Assembly (NCBI GenBank): GCA_016871445.1
Contig: VHDH01000018.1
Location: 1 to 45,624, forward strand
DNA: 45,624 bases
Origin: Verrucomicrobiota bacterium
GTDB lineage: Bacteria; Verrucomicrobiota; Verrucomicrobiia; Limisphaerales; SXTU01
Reading direction: 5' to 3'
The notes under the pieces were generated by a model that ran no database searches, was not told the DNA's origin, and saw nothing but the letters and a program-made list of their open reading frames with translations. Position numbers and translations under genes: made by a program. Shown piece by piece: positions 1 to 7,792 of the stretch; the first letter of the stretch is position 1, and each line of letters starts with the position of its first letter.

Positions 1-873
1 CGTAACACGGCTGACCTCAGCTTTTCCGCCGAGCCCACAACCAAAATTACCGCCACACGTCTCACCGTGCGCGGCACTGCCAACGTCAACGGTGAGCCGA
101 TCACACGCACTGCCACGCTGCCTTCACGGCGCGGTGAGTTAGCGGTGGATTCGGTGCTGCTTGCGGTCGCGCTGCCCACGCCCTTCAAGTTCACCAGCGA
201 ATTCCTCATGAACATCGTGCCGCGCGGCTCGACGTATCGGCGGCCCTATCAGCTGGAACGCGGTGGCTTCACCGGGCCACTCATCGCGAAATTGGCCGAC
301 CGCCAGGGCCGGCATTTGCAAGGCGTGACCGCGCCGCCCGTGGAGATTTCCCCTGGCGAGGATCACTTCGAATTCGAAGTCAATTTTCCGCCGGGCATGG
401 AACTGGGCCGCACAAGCCGCACTCAGGTCATGCTCCTAGGCAAGCTGCGCGACCACGATGGCTCCGACCATATTGTCAGCTACACGCAGAACGAGCAGAA
501 CGACCAAGTCATTGTGATTACACAGGCAGGCATGCTGGAGCTGGAACTCGACGCCACATCCGTGCGCGTCCAGCTGGGCGGCACAGTGAAAGTGCCGTTC
601 CGCCTGCGTCGCGACAAATCCCTCATCACCGAAGCAGTGCGCGTGGAATTGCACCCGCCGCCACACTTTAAGGGACTGCGCGCCGCGCCGGTCAACCTGC
701 CCGCCGGCAGTGACCGGGGCGTCTTGGAGATCCGTTTTGACGCAACCCTTAGCGCATTCAACTTACCCTGTCCCATCCGTGCCACGACGCTCGATGCCAA
801 GGCCCCACACACCGCCGAGGCGTTCATTGAGTTCGTGAAGCCAGCCGTTACCAGCAGCACCGCGCGCGAATGA
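1..873 (+). CDS. C-terminal part of a large secreted protein (partial)
   Basis: The reading frame is open from the first base of the window, so this is the 3' end of a longer gene, with no true start visible; the GTG at 67 is only an internal codon. The 290 visible residues contain no catalytic motif that I recognise. They are rich in beta-strand-like alternation and resemble the C-terminal halves of secreted planctomycete/verrucomicrobial proteins with pre-peptidase C-terminal (PPC-like) domains that often sit beside PSD1 and DUF1501 genes. That family assignment is a weak recollection, not a motif match. The stop codon overlaps the ATG of the truncated aldo/keto reductase (ATGA at 870-873), which suggests the two genes were once translationally coupled. 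Confidence 0.6.
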   Translation, partial: RNTADLSFSAEPTTKITATRLTVRGTANVNGEPITRTATLPSRRGELAVDSVLLAVALPTPFKFTSEFLMNIVPRGSTYRRPYQLERGGFTGPLIAKLADRQGRHLQGVTAPPVEISPGEDHFEFEVNFPPGMELGRTSRTQVMLLGKLRDHDGSDHIVSYTQNEQNDQVIVITQAGMLELELDATSVRVQLGGTVKVPFRLRRDKSLITEAVRVELHPPPHFKGLRAAPVNLPAGSDRGVLEIRFDATLSAFNLPCPIRATTLDAKAPHTAEAFIEFVKPAVTSSTARE

Positions 874-980
874 GTGCTGAGCCACCGGTTCCCCAGCGCC
901 CGCTGGGCCGCACTGGGCTCACCATTCCCGCGCTGGCTTTCGGAGCTGGCCCGGTTTCCGCGCTGATGACCGATGCGTGA
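870..980 (+). pseudogene. N-terminal remnant of an aldo/keto reductase
   Basis: An ATG at 870 overlaps the preceding stop and opens a 36-codon frame ending in TGA at 978-980. The peptide contains RPLGRTGLTIPALAFGAGPV, which matches the N-terminal beta-strand and first glycine-rich segment of aldo/keto reductases. A complete family member has about 300 residues, so nearly 90 percent is missing. The stop comes straight after the conserved N-terminus and reverse-strand sequence of the next gene follows. I read this as the stump of a deleted gene. A functional short peptide is possible but I see no reason to expect one. Confidence 0.7.
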
Positions 981-1024
981 GCGTCAAAAGGGCGCGATTT
1001 ACAGAGCTTGTAGGCCGCACTCCA

Positions 1025-1792
1025 TCATTCCGGCACCAAAGCTGCATTCACCGCCGCCATCAGTGCGTTCACGCGGGTCGCGAGTGGAAAGTCTGACGGC
1101 GCTTCGAGCGTGTAGCTGAGGCGAGTCTTGTGTTGCAGGAGCCAGAACGCCTCCGGCCACTGTGGGCGCGAGTCTGGGTCGTGGCTGGGATGGATAATGC
1201 CGCCAAGCGCCGGCCGGCCTTCAATCACTTCCGCGAGATCAATCGGACACCGTTGCGCTACCGCTTTGATCATGCATGGGGCCAACGAGGGCCAACCATC
1301 AGGATTCAGCTCATAGAGATAAAATCCGTTCGCTTCCCAATCCTCATGCAGGCAAAAAACGAGGTCGAAGGGCGGCTGTTGCGCAAGCCAGGCGACGTGG
1401 GCGCGCGTCTCAGCCGTCTCAAAGTGCTTGTAGTCGCGGTTCAGATCCTTGCCGTACTGGTTCTCGCGGCGGTTCTGCGTAAAGCCCGTCGGGTTTAGAC
1501 AGGGGCATACAAAGAGGTTCGCTTCGGCGGGCCAAAGGTTTTCCTCCAAGAGCCGCGAGATGGCGAGTGGCCCCGCTGGTTCGTCCCCGTGGATGCCCGT
1601 GGAGAGATAAACGTTTCGCCGGGCGCCAGCCGCATCTCGACGGAAGGTCAGCAGTTCACGGCCAGCTTCAAAGGGTAACGCCGCTACCTGCCAGCCGTGC
1701 CGCTGGGCGGCGCACGTGGCGGCGCGTGTGACTTGGTGGATGTCTATCCGCTCGCCGTGGTAGCCGCCGTGGTTTTTTCCAAGCCGTTGCAT
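1025..1792 (-). CDS. M14-family metallopeptidase / succinylglutamate desuccinylase-like zinc hydrolase
   Basis: With the ATG at 1792 the product has 255 residues and no export signal, so it is probably cytoplasmic. The M14 zinc-site pattern is complete: HGDE (H68, E71), a downstream ligand in FCLHED (H149), the substrate-binding pair N118-R119 in DLNRDY, and the catalytic glutamate in YTLEAPS (E230). The short length and the early HxxE fit the carboxypeptidase/aspartoacylase superfamily, enzymes that remove C-terminal residues or N-acyl groups. The exact substrate cannot be told. An in-frame extension reaches 1951, but its sequence is arginine-rich and unlike the family, so I chose 1792; I see no clear Shine-Dalgarno sequence. 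The gene is intact between two gene remnants on the other strand. Confidence 0.85.
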   Translation of the reverse strand: MQRLGKNHGGYHGERIDIHQVTRAATCAAQRHGWQVAALPFEAGRELLTFRRDAAGARRNVYLSTGIHGDEPAGPLAISRLLEENLWPAEANLFVCPCLNPTGFTQNRRENQYGKDLNRDYKHFETAETRAHVAWLAQQPPFDLVFCLHEDWEANGFYLYELNPDGWPSLAPCMIKAVAQRCPIDLAEVIEGRPALGGIIHPSHDPDSRPQWPEAFWLLQHKTRLSYTLEAPSDFPLATRVNALMAAVNAALVPE

Positions 1793-1924
1793 CGCGCGCC
1801 GGAACGGTAGCGGGCCATGTCGGTGGAGGGAAGATCGGGTGACGCAACTCGCCTGGCACGGTCCTCGGACGAGACCGTCCGCGCGGAGCTTTGTAATCTC
1901 TGCTGCCCCAAGTAAGATTCCCCC

Positions 1925-2040
1925 ATGCATCAGCCTGCCTCCCGCCGCCAATTCCTCGCCGCCGGTTCCGCCGCCTCGCTGGCCGCGCCGGCGATGCTCC
2001 GCGCCGCCACGCGCAGCGACAAACTCCGGATCGCCACCTC
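1925..2040 (+). pseudogene. Tat-leader remnant of an exported oxidoreductase-like protein
   Basis: The ATG at 1925 starts a typical twin-arginine leader (SRRQFLAAGSAASLAAPAM) followed by an Ala-rich cleavage region and SDKLRIA, the usual entry into the Rossmann fold of exported Gfo/Idh/MocA dehydrogenases in PVC bacteria. After about 37 residues the resemblance stops. From about 2035 the sequence encodes, in another frame, the tail of a HAD phosphatase. The whole oxidoreductase body is missing. This is a 5' stump created by the rearrangement that brought in the HAD fragment. Confidence 0.65.
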
Positions 2041-2280
2041 TGCGAAGAACTCCACGTCACGCCCGAACATGTGCTGGCGGTGGGCGACAGCGAGAATGAC
2101 ATCTGTGCGCTGCGTGGCGCGGGCAACTCCGTGGCCTTCCAGCCCAAAACCCGCGCCGTGCGCGACGCCGCCAAGCACACACTCGAGTCCGACCTGCGCA
2201 GCATCCTGAAACTATTAGGCGAACCGGTCCCCGCGCTGCCCGAAATCCGGCCCCACGACGCCACCGGCAAACCCGGCTAA
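2029..2280 (+). pseudogene. C-terminal fragment of a HAD-family phosphatase
   Basis: In the frame ending at the TAA of 2278-2280 the translation reads ELHVTPEHVLAVGDSENDIC and continues with ALRGAGNSVAFQPKT. GDSEND is HAD motif IV (Mg-binding aspartates) and the following GxxVAF segment is typical of SerB-like or sucrose-phosphatase-like HAD enzymes. Motifs I to III, including the nucleophilic aspartate, are absent because the frame joins the unrelated Tat leader at about 2035-2045. There is no proper start codon; the first ATG (2071) lies inside motif IV. The stop codon falls exactly where a repeated sequence starts (2277), so both ends of this fragment are rearrangement joints. Confidence 0.75.
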
Positions 2281-2318
2281 GTCGTCCGGGTAATCTCCAC
2301 CGTTTTGGAGCCGCGCCC
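2277..2318 (-). repeat. Copy of the 3' end of the Fn3-type gene, upstream of the pseudopilin
   Basis: This stretch matches 3327-3368 at roughly 36 of 42 positions in the same orientation. Read on the reverse strand it encodes RGSKTVEITRTT-stop, against RGSNTVKITRTT-stop in the Fn3 gene. It is therefore a relic of a paralogous gene end. The two copies lie as direct repeats on either side of the pseudopilin gene. Confidence 0.75.
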
Positions 2319-2331
2319 GGTGGGAAACGCG

Positions 2332-2356
2332 CGGACATTGCTTGAGCCAATGTCCG
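2332..2356. repeat. Perfect 9-bp hairpin in the pseudopilin leader
   Basis: CGGACATTG (2332-2340) pairs with CAATGTCCG (2348-2356) around a 7-nt loop. It ends 20 bases before the ATG at 2377. It could act in the mRNA leader or be a small palindromic repeat; there is no T-tract to suggest a terminator. Confidence 0.6.
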
Positions 2357-2376
2357 GGTTGATGGAAGCTCGCCTC

Positions 2377-3285
2377 ATGCAACGCCAATTCTCCAAGGCC
2401 TTCACGCTCCTCGAGTTGCTCGTCGTCGTAGCCATCATCGCCGTGCTCGCCGGCCTCATCCTCCCCGCCCTCGCGCGGGGCAAGAAGCTCGCCCGCGCCG
2501 CGCAATGCGCCTCCAACGAGCGCCAGATCGCCCTCGCCTGCCAGCTCTACGCCGACACCCATGACGGTGTGTCCGTCCCCGGCCGCATGGCGCGCTTCGG
2601 CGTGAACAGCGACCCCCGCAACCTTTACGAAGTGGGCAACGGCCAGCACTTCCGCCCCCGGTGGTTTGTCACCCTTGGCTCCGCCAGCAAAGTCTGCGCG
2701 TTCAACACGCCCTCCACCGACCCCGCCGAGGACAACCTCAAACTCGTGGATAACAAACTCTTCCTCTGCCCCAGCGCCCCCGAACGCGTCAACAACCGCG
2801 ACCTCGGCTATGGCTACAACTTCACGTTTCTCGGCAATAGCCGCCTCCGCGCCTCGGGCAGTTTCATCCAATTCCCCGTCCGCGTGGACACCCTCGCCGC
2901 CAGCCGCACCGTCCTCGTGGCCGACTCACTGGGCACAGCCGCGGGCAAACCCGCCGCCGCCCGCACTCCGTATGACCCAGATGGCAGCGTGGACCGCTCC
3001 CGGCTCGGTTACCACGCCTGGGCCCTTGACCCGCCGCGCCTCATTCCCGGCGTCTCCGACTTCTGCGACGACGCCAACCGCGTCCCGCAGCACCGTGGCG
3101 GCGTGGATGCCCGCCATGACATCTACGCGAACACCGTCTTCCTCGATGGGCACGTCGAGAAGCTCAAGCCGGAAAAACTTGGCTACGTCGTGAACCCGGA
3201 CGGCAGCTTCGGCGTCTCTGCGCCCGCCTCCAACGCGCAATTCTCCGGCACCGGGCAAGACAGCGATCCGCCGCCCATTCTCTAA
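2377..3285 (+). CDS. Pseudopilin-like protein with prepilin cleavage site and H-X9-DG motif
   Basis: The product has 302 residues. The N-terminus QFSKA-FTLLELLVVVAIIA is a type IV prepilin/type II secretion pseudopilin signal: short basic leader, cleavage after Ala8 (Gly is more usual), Phe at +1, Glu at +5 and one hydrophobic helix. The globular part follows the PVC pattern, with CASNERQIALACQLYADTH after the helix and, near the end, H247 followed by nine residues and DG (257-258) within the surface-pilin H-X9-DG signature. Such proteins occur in dozens of paralogues in Verrucomicrobia and Planctomycetes; the role of the secreted domain is not known. I chose ATG 2377 because only eight residues then precede the cleavage site. 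Starts at 2305 and 2362 would add an atypical leader. Confidence 0.85.
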   Translation: MQRQFSKAFTLLELLVVVAIIAVLAGLILPALARGKKLARAAQCASNERQIALACQLYADTHDGVSVPGRMARFGVNSDPRNLYEVGNGQHFRPRWFVTLGSASKVCAFNTPSTDPAEDNLKLVDNKLFLCPSAPERVNNRDLGYGYNFTFLGNSRLRASGSFIQFPVRVDTLAASRTVLVADSLGTAAGKPAAARTPYDPDGSVDRSRLGYHAWALDPPRLIPGVSDFCDDANRVPQHRGGVDARHDIYANTVFLDGHVEKLKPEKLGYVVNPDGSFGVSAPASNAQFSGTGQDSDPPPIL

Positions 3286-3326
3286 GAGCAGCCAGACCGG
3301 CCTGCCACACCCACGCGCCCACGCAA

Positions 3327-3368
3327 CTAAGTCGTCCGGGTAATCTTCACCGTGTTCGACCCCCGCTC
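3327..3368 (-). repeat. 3' end of the Fn3-type gene, duplicated at 2277-2318
   Basis: This is the second member of the direct-repeat pair around the pseudopilin. It is the genuine gene end (RGSNTVKITRTT-stop). The offset between copies is 1050 bp. Confidence 0.75.
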
Positions 3369-4297
3369 ATTTCCCGTCGTCGTCATCACATAGACCTTGA
3401 ACACGCTCACGGCCCCCACTGCGCCCAACCCCTGCGCCGTGAAGAACTCCCGCGGGGCTGCCGGGGCAATCGTGCCCAGCACAATCTCAATCGCACTGTC
3501 ATACGTCGTGCCCGGACTCCAGCGCACCTCGTATTCCGCCAAGTCCGGCGCCGTCGAGGCATCCCAAGTGATTTTGCCCTGCGTCGTAGGCGCGTTCCAA
3601 ATGCCGTTGGCCAGCACCGCATCGGGCGTCGAGCTGGGCTCGGGCGTCAGCCTGGGCAGCGACGCCACCAACGGGCTGTTCGCCGCGAAATACGTGGGCA
3701 ACACCTGCCGATACGATTTGAGCAGGGGATAAATCACGTCCTGAATCGCGTTTCGCTCCGCGAGCTTCAGCGTCACCAGCACCTCCTCCGTGCTCGCCGT
3801 GCTGAACTGCGCCTTCAGCGCCGTCAACGCCGTGCCGAAATCCGCAAGCGCATACCCGCCCAGCAGCAACAACGGCGGCGTGAACCCCGGAATGCCCGCC
3901 GCCGCGTTAATCTTCGTCCACAACGTGTTGATGTCATCCAGCGGCGGCACGAAATTGCCCTGCCCATCCGTCGGCGTGGGCAACTCCGGCAACGCCTTGG
4001 CATACGGCGTCGTGCCGAGCAACGCCCGCACCTTGTCGTTGACTGACCGCCGCGCAGATGCAGGTCATCCTTCTTGGTCACCAAGTCGGCGCGCGCGATT
4101 TCCCGGTTGTTGATTTGGCCTTCGACTTCGCTTTGCTTGGTCTGGAGCGCATCCCGCTGCGTGAGCAGGTTCGCGCGCGTCGTGCCGCCCGGCAGCACCA
4201 GCGGCCCGCCCGCGCCGAGCGCGGTGTTGGCCGCGTCCCAGTGGGCGAGGAACTCGTTGGTGGTGGGGATGAATGAGGATGGACCATTGATGGGCAT
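3327..4297 (-). pseudogene. Fn3-type verrucomicrobial protein, frameshifted
   Basis: Two overlapping reverse frames belong to one gene. The upstream part starts at ATG 4297 (MPINGPSSFIPTTNEFLAHW; an in-frame ATG at 4414 is also possible), is predicted helical and charged, and runs to KKDDLHLR. The downstream part resumes in another frame with VNDKVRALLG and continues for about 235 residues. The switch lies at about 4040-4058 and needs only a one-base indel in a GC-rich run. The last 90 or so residues look like a fibronectin type III sandwich (APDLAEYEVRWSPG, then VFKVYVMTTTGNERGSNTV). Without the indel the protein would have about 320 residues. I know no function. It faces the pseudopilin gene tail to tail. 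A sequencing error cannot be excluded. Confidence 0.65.
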
Positions 4298-4722
4298 AAG
4301 CCTGAACGATTTGAGGGTTGATGTTGAACTGCTCCCCCCGAGAGCGACGGTCCGTCCAAACGGAACGTCGTTCCAAAGATTCTCGGGGATTGCTGACAAC
4401 GTGCGCGCGGACATGCGTTTGTCAAATCGGCGGAAGAAATTCTCTCGCTAGCCGAATTTGCCGTGCGCCCACCCGCCTGAATGGCTACTCACGAACTTGT
4501 CCGAAAGGAGCATCCCTACCCCGCCGCCCACCCGCGCGGATGCCGAATCCACCTACGCTGACACCTCACCCCTCGACGCTTGGACCAAACCTAGCCACGC
4601 CGACAGCGAGCCATGTCCCGCTGACCTTAGCCCCAGCCACGCTTGCACCAATTTCAGTGACGCTGATGGCGCACATAGCTGCGCTGACGCCAATCACAAT
4701 GCTAAGGTGGCGCATTTTGGCC

Positions 4723-4741
4723 GGTTGGCGAAACGCCAACC
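4723..4741. repeat. 8-bp hairpin with AAA loop
   Basis: GGTTGGCG (4723-4730) and CGCCAACC (4734-4741) form a perfect stem around AAA. It is the first of three hairpins in this gap. A short CCACCCAAAAGTGG stem follows directly, then a TTTTA, so a terminator on the plus strand is conceivable. Confidence 0.6.
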
Positions 4742-4768
4742 CCACCCAAAAGTGGTTTTAGCGCTCAG

Positions 4769-4802
4769 CCCAAGGTTGCCGAGTCAGCGAGGCTACCTTG
4801 GG
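4769..4802. repeat. 12-bp inverted repeat, REP-like
   Basis: CCCAAGGTTGCC (4769-4780) pairs with GGCTACCTTGGG (4791-4802) with one mismatch around a 10-nt loop. With the hairpin at 4822-4838 it forms a compact unit that looks like a genome-wide intergenic repeat rather than gene-specific regulation. Copy number cannot be seen from this window. Confidence 0.6.
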
Positions 4803-4821
4803 TGCGGGTGGAGATGGTGCA

Positions 4822-4838
4822 CAACCCTGAAGGGGTTG
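4822..4838. repeat. Short CAACCC/GGGTTG hairpin
   Basis: CAACCC (4822-4827) and GGGTTG (4833-4838) form a 6-bp stem around TGAAG. It lies 20 bp from the larger inverted repeat at 4769-4802 and about 60 bp past the stop codon of the antiporter gene, so it may double as its terminator, though no T-run is present. Confidence 0.5.
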
Positions 4839-4899
4839 CATCCCGCCGCCTGTTGGGGCCTGCGGTCAGGTTGTGTTGAAGAAACGCGGGGCGCCGCAA

Positions 4900-6159
4900 T
4901 CAGTGCAGCAGCCAGAAGAACACGATGGCGACCCCGGTGGGCATTAAGGCACCGAAGAAGAGGCCGAGCGGGCTGATGCCTTCGCCCGCGAACACTTTCG
5001 CGTCTTGCAAGATGCCCGCTCCGGCCGGGTTAGGCGCGTTGGCGATGACGGTGAGTCCGCCGCCGGTGACGGAGCCGGCCACGAGCGCGTATTTGAGTTC
5101 GTCGGAGATGCCTTCCACCAACGAGCCGAGGTAGGTGAGCGCGGCGTTGTCCGTCACGGCCGTGAGCGCGGTGGCTCCGTAGTAGAGCGCGCTGCCGTTG
5201 AGGCTCTGGATGAGCGGTTTCAACCAGTAGGCTTGGAGCGAGCCCAGCGTGACCAGTCCGGCGAGAAAGAAGCCGACGAGCAGGCCTTCGCGGAGTTTGA
5301 GTTCGTCCTGATACTCTTTCGTCGCCGTCACCACGCCGAGGAAGAGCACGAAGACGCCGAAGAAAACATCTGGGTGATGTGCGAACGCGACGACGAGGCC
5401 GAGGAAGAAGAGGTGCGTGCCGGTGAGCCAGGCGGGCACGCGCTCGCTGGTGTCTGCGCCGCTGTCCACCGCGGCGAGTTCCCGGCGGAACCAAAACGCC
5501 ATGAGCGCCGTGGAGAGCACGCAACTCGCCGCCGCACGCCAGCCGAAGTGCGTGAACATGTAGGCGGTGTCCCAGTGCCATTTGCTGGCGACCATGAGGA
5601 CGGGCGGCGCAGCGAAGTGGGTGAGGGTGCCGCCGATGGAGACGTTGACGAAGAGCAGGCCGAGCGTGGCGTAGGCCAGCCGGGAGGAGATGCCGCGGTC
5701 GAAGTAACGGCGCTTAAGCACGAGCGCGAGCAGGGTCATGGCGGCGGGTTCCGTGATGAAGGAACCGAGCAGCGGGCCGAGGGCGAGGGCGGCGACGTAG
5801 AACGCTGTGCCGGTGGAGAGCGGCAGCAGGCGCGCGGCGAGGCGGATGAGGGTTTCGGCGAGTTGGACCACGGGCCGCGTAGCCGCCACCACCATGACTA
5901 CGAATACGAATTTGGGTTCTGTGAAGTTCAGCCCCTCGACGTAAGCGACGGCATCTTTCACCGAGCCTTTCAGCACGGCGATGCCGAGGAAGAGCGCCGC
6001 TCCCCAAAGACCGAAGACGACTTCCGTTTCGGCAAGGAAGTGCAGGATGTTTTCCGGCACGGAGCCGGGAGGATATTTGCTCGCCCAGTGTGCGAAGCGC
6101 TTCACGGCGAAGGTGTGCAGCACCGCGAGCGCGAAAAAGACTGTAGCCAACGTTTCCAT
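4900..6159 (-). CDS. Putative Na+/H+ antiporter-type membrane protein
   Basis: The 419-residue product is almost wholly hydrophobic, with about ten to twelve predicted membrane segments and very short loops. The order of segments, with TEPAAMTLLAL near residue 157, NVSIGGTLTHFAAPPVLM near 192 and the late glycine-rich GGGLTVIANAPNPAG near 375, matches the putative Na+/H+ antiporter family of the ion transporter superfamily (Pfam Na_H_antiport_3, as I recall it). Such proteins are thought to exchange sodium for protons across the inner membrane; biochemical proof for this family is thin. The two paired re-entrant motifs (TEP and NAPNPAG) fit an inverted-repeat transporter. It is divergent from the MscS gene, so 6160-6375 carries both promoters. 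Confidence 0.8.
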   Translation of the reverse strand: METLATVFFALAVLHTFAVKRFAHWASKYPPGSVPENILHFLAETEVVFGLWGAALFLGIAVLKGSVKDAVAYVEGLNFTEPKFVFVVMVVAATRPVVQLAETLIRLAARLLPLSTGTAFYVAALALGPLLGSFITEPAAMTLLALVLKRRYFDRGISSRLAYATLGLLFVNVSIGGTLTHFAAPPVLMVASKWHWDTAYMFTHFGWRAAASCVLSTALMAFWFRRELAAVDSGADTSERVPAWLTGTHLFFLGLVVAFAHHPDVFFGVFVLFLGVVTATKEYQDELKLREGLLVGFFLAGLVTLGSLQAYWLKPLIQSLNGSALYYGATALTAVTDNAALTYLGSLVEGISDELKYALVAGSVTGGGLTVIANAPNPAGAGILQDAKVFAGEGISPLGLFFGALMPTGVAIVFFWLLH

Positions 6160-6375
6160 TGCGTGAGTGATTCTTACCGTGGCGTGCGCAGTGAAGTCGA
6201 GGTTTTCACTGGGAATACACCGCCGCGCGCGGCAACCAAAGCGAGTTTGCTCGGGGCGACGACATAAGTTTAAGCTCTTCGCACGATGTTACGCCATCAT
6301 ACCTGTGGCTTGAATCACACATGCCAGCCTCCGCAAGATGCGGCCTGAGCAGAAAAACTTACGCGAAGCTTTCTC
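6160..6375. promoter_or_regulatory. Shared divergent promoter region
   Basis: The antiporter gene leaves to the left and the MscS gene to the right, so both promoters must lie in these 216 bases. The stretch is AT-richer than its surroundings around 6266-6300. An imperfect inverted repeat AGTGAA/TTCACT lies at 6190-6210. I cannot assign a sigma-factor box with confidence. Confidence 0.4.
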
Positions 6376-7620
6376 ATGACGAACCGCTACTTTTATTTCA
6401 GGTTGACCGCGCTCTTGGCCGTGCCGTGGGCGGCGGAGGCAGCCGCACCCCCGACGGCCGCACCAGTGCCGCCCCCAGAACCGTGGTTAACGTTCGGGCT
6501 CGACCGGTTTCCGGCGTTACAAGTGGCCCCGTTGGCGGGCATTCCGTTGTGGCAGTTTCTCGCGTCGCTGATTTATGTCTTTCTGGCTTTTTACCTTTCG
6601 AAGGGGCTGGACACTTTCATTAACGGGCGGCTCAAAAAGTGGGCAAGCAAGACGGAGACCACGGTGGACGACCTCATCATCGAATTGCTGCGCGGGCCGG
6701 TGCGGGTCACGTCGTTTGTCATCCTGCTGCATCTGGGGATGCAAATCTACTCTTGGCCAGAGGGCGTAGCGGCGGTTTTTTCGAAGGGCCTCAAGGTCAT
6801 CGTGGCTTTATCCATCACTTACGTGCTGCTGAAGCTGGTGGACGTATGGATGGGCTGGTGGCACGAGCGAGCCGCAGGGGACAACGAGCAGTTCGGCAAA
6901 CAACTGCTGCCGCTGATCGGCAAGAGCCTCAAGGTCTTCGTGGCGATTGTGGCTACGCTGGTCACATCGCAGAACCTGGGCTTCAACGTCACTGGCCTCA
7001 TTGCTTCCCTGTCCATCGGCGGCCTGGCGGTGGGTTTAGCCGCGCAGGACACCCTTGCCAACCTCTTCGGCGCGGTGGCCATTTTAGTGGACAAGCCATT
7101 CAAAGTCGGCGACCGCATCCAACTCGACGCCATTGACGGCACGGTGGAGACCATCGGCTTCCGTAGCACGCGGGTGCGGAACCAGGACGGCTTTCTGGTG
7201 GTCATTCCCAACAAAACCATGGGCAACGCTGCCATCACCAACGTGGCGGAGCGCCCGAACATCAAGACCATGATGAACATCGGCGTCACCTACGACACTC
7301 CGGCCGAAAAGGTCCAGCGGGCCATGCAGATCATCGAGGAGATTTACAAGCCGCACCCGAAAACCAGCGACCTCATCATCAGCTTCAACAAGTTTGAAAG
7401 CTCTTCACTGAACATCTTGGTGGTTCACTGGTGGAACTCCAAGGACTTCAAGGAATACCTGCAGGGCTTTCAGCAGCTGAACCTCGAGCTCAAGCGCCGC
7501 TTTGACGCCGAGGGCATTAGCTTCGCCTTCCCCACGCAGACGGTCTATCTCCGGCAGGAATCCGAGTGGCGCATGGCCGCACTCGACGGCACCGCCACCG
7601 CCCACCCCAAAACCTGTTGA
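6376..7620 (+). CDS. MscS-family mechanosensitive ion channel
   Basis: The 414-residue product starts with a likely signal sequence or first membrane helix (TALLAVPWAAEAAAP), followed by membrane helices at about 55-75, 100-120, 130-155 and 178-197. The diagnostic MscS pore helix and upper beta domain follow: LSIGGLAVGLAAQDTLANLF (about 215-235), then KPFKVGDRI and VETIGFRSTRVRNQDG. FLVVIPN completes the signature. Such channels open on hypo-osmotic shock in the inner membrane and release solutes. The C-terminal 130 residues form the usual alpha/beta vestibule domain. I kept ATG 6376 because it puts the hydrophobic leader at the N-terminus. It stands alone; 7621-7792 separates it from the next gene. 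Confidence 0.9.
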   Translation: MTNRYFYFRLTALLAVPWAAEAAAPPTAAPVPPPEPWLTFGLDRFPALQVAPLAGIPLWQFLASLIYVFLAFYLSKGLDTFINGRLKKWASKTETTVDDLIIELLRGPVRVTSFVILLHLGMQIYSWPEGVAAVFSKGLKVIVALSITYVLLKLVDVWMGWWHERAAGDNEQFGKQLLPLIGKSLKVFVAIVATLVTSQNLGFNVTGLIASLSIGGLAVGLAAQDTLANLFGAVAILVDKPFKVGDRIQLDAIDGTVETIGFRSTRVRNQDGFLVVIPNKTMGNAAITNVAERPNIKTMMNIGVTYDTPAEKVQRAMQIIEEIYKPHPKTSDLIISFNKFESSSLNILVVHWWNSKDFKEYLQGFQQLNLELKRRFDAEGISFAFPTQTVYLRQESEWRMAALDGTATAHPKTC

Positions 7621-7792
7621 CCCGCACCCAGCTCACCTGATTAGCGCTGGGCGCGGAATCACAACTACGGTATGTTAAAGGTGACCCGCCGGTTGAAACG
7701 CAAGTAAGGCGAAACCCATTTGCAACTACCGTTTTGGGGTTGAACTCAACCTGCCGCCGACGCAGCCTCGGCCAGTCATTTCCGGCGCCGCT

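Larger units (their letters stand above)
4298..4899. other. 600-bp intergenic region with three hairpins
   Basis: No open frame here has a convincing protein: those present change base use and end in hairpin sequence. It should hold the promoter of the reverse-strand Fn3-type gene at its left end, but I cannot point to a clear -35/-10 pair. From about 4550 to 4720 there are loosely repeated GCTGAC and CCACGC words. From 4723 to 4838 three inverted repeats follow one another (separate entries). It ends 3' to the antiporter gene. Confidence 0.6.

Noticed and set aside
4318-4976. Two forward frames through the intergenic hairpin region; one resembles a pentapeptide-repeat protein around 4530-4710 (ADLSP, TNFSD, ADGAH).
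   Set aside because: The five-residue phase breaks after two or three units, and the frame runs through hairpins and into the antisense of the antiporter gene. More likely a degenerate nucleotide repeat.
5005-6267. A 420-codon forward frame opposite the antiporter-like gene.
   Set aside because: Its product is a highly charged Glu/Arg/Gly string, the expected antisense of hydrophobic membrane-protein codons.
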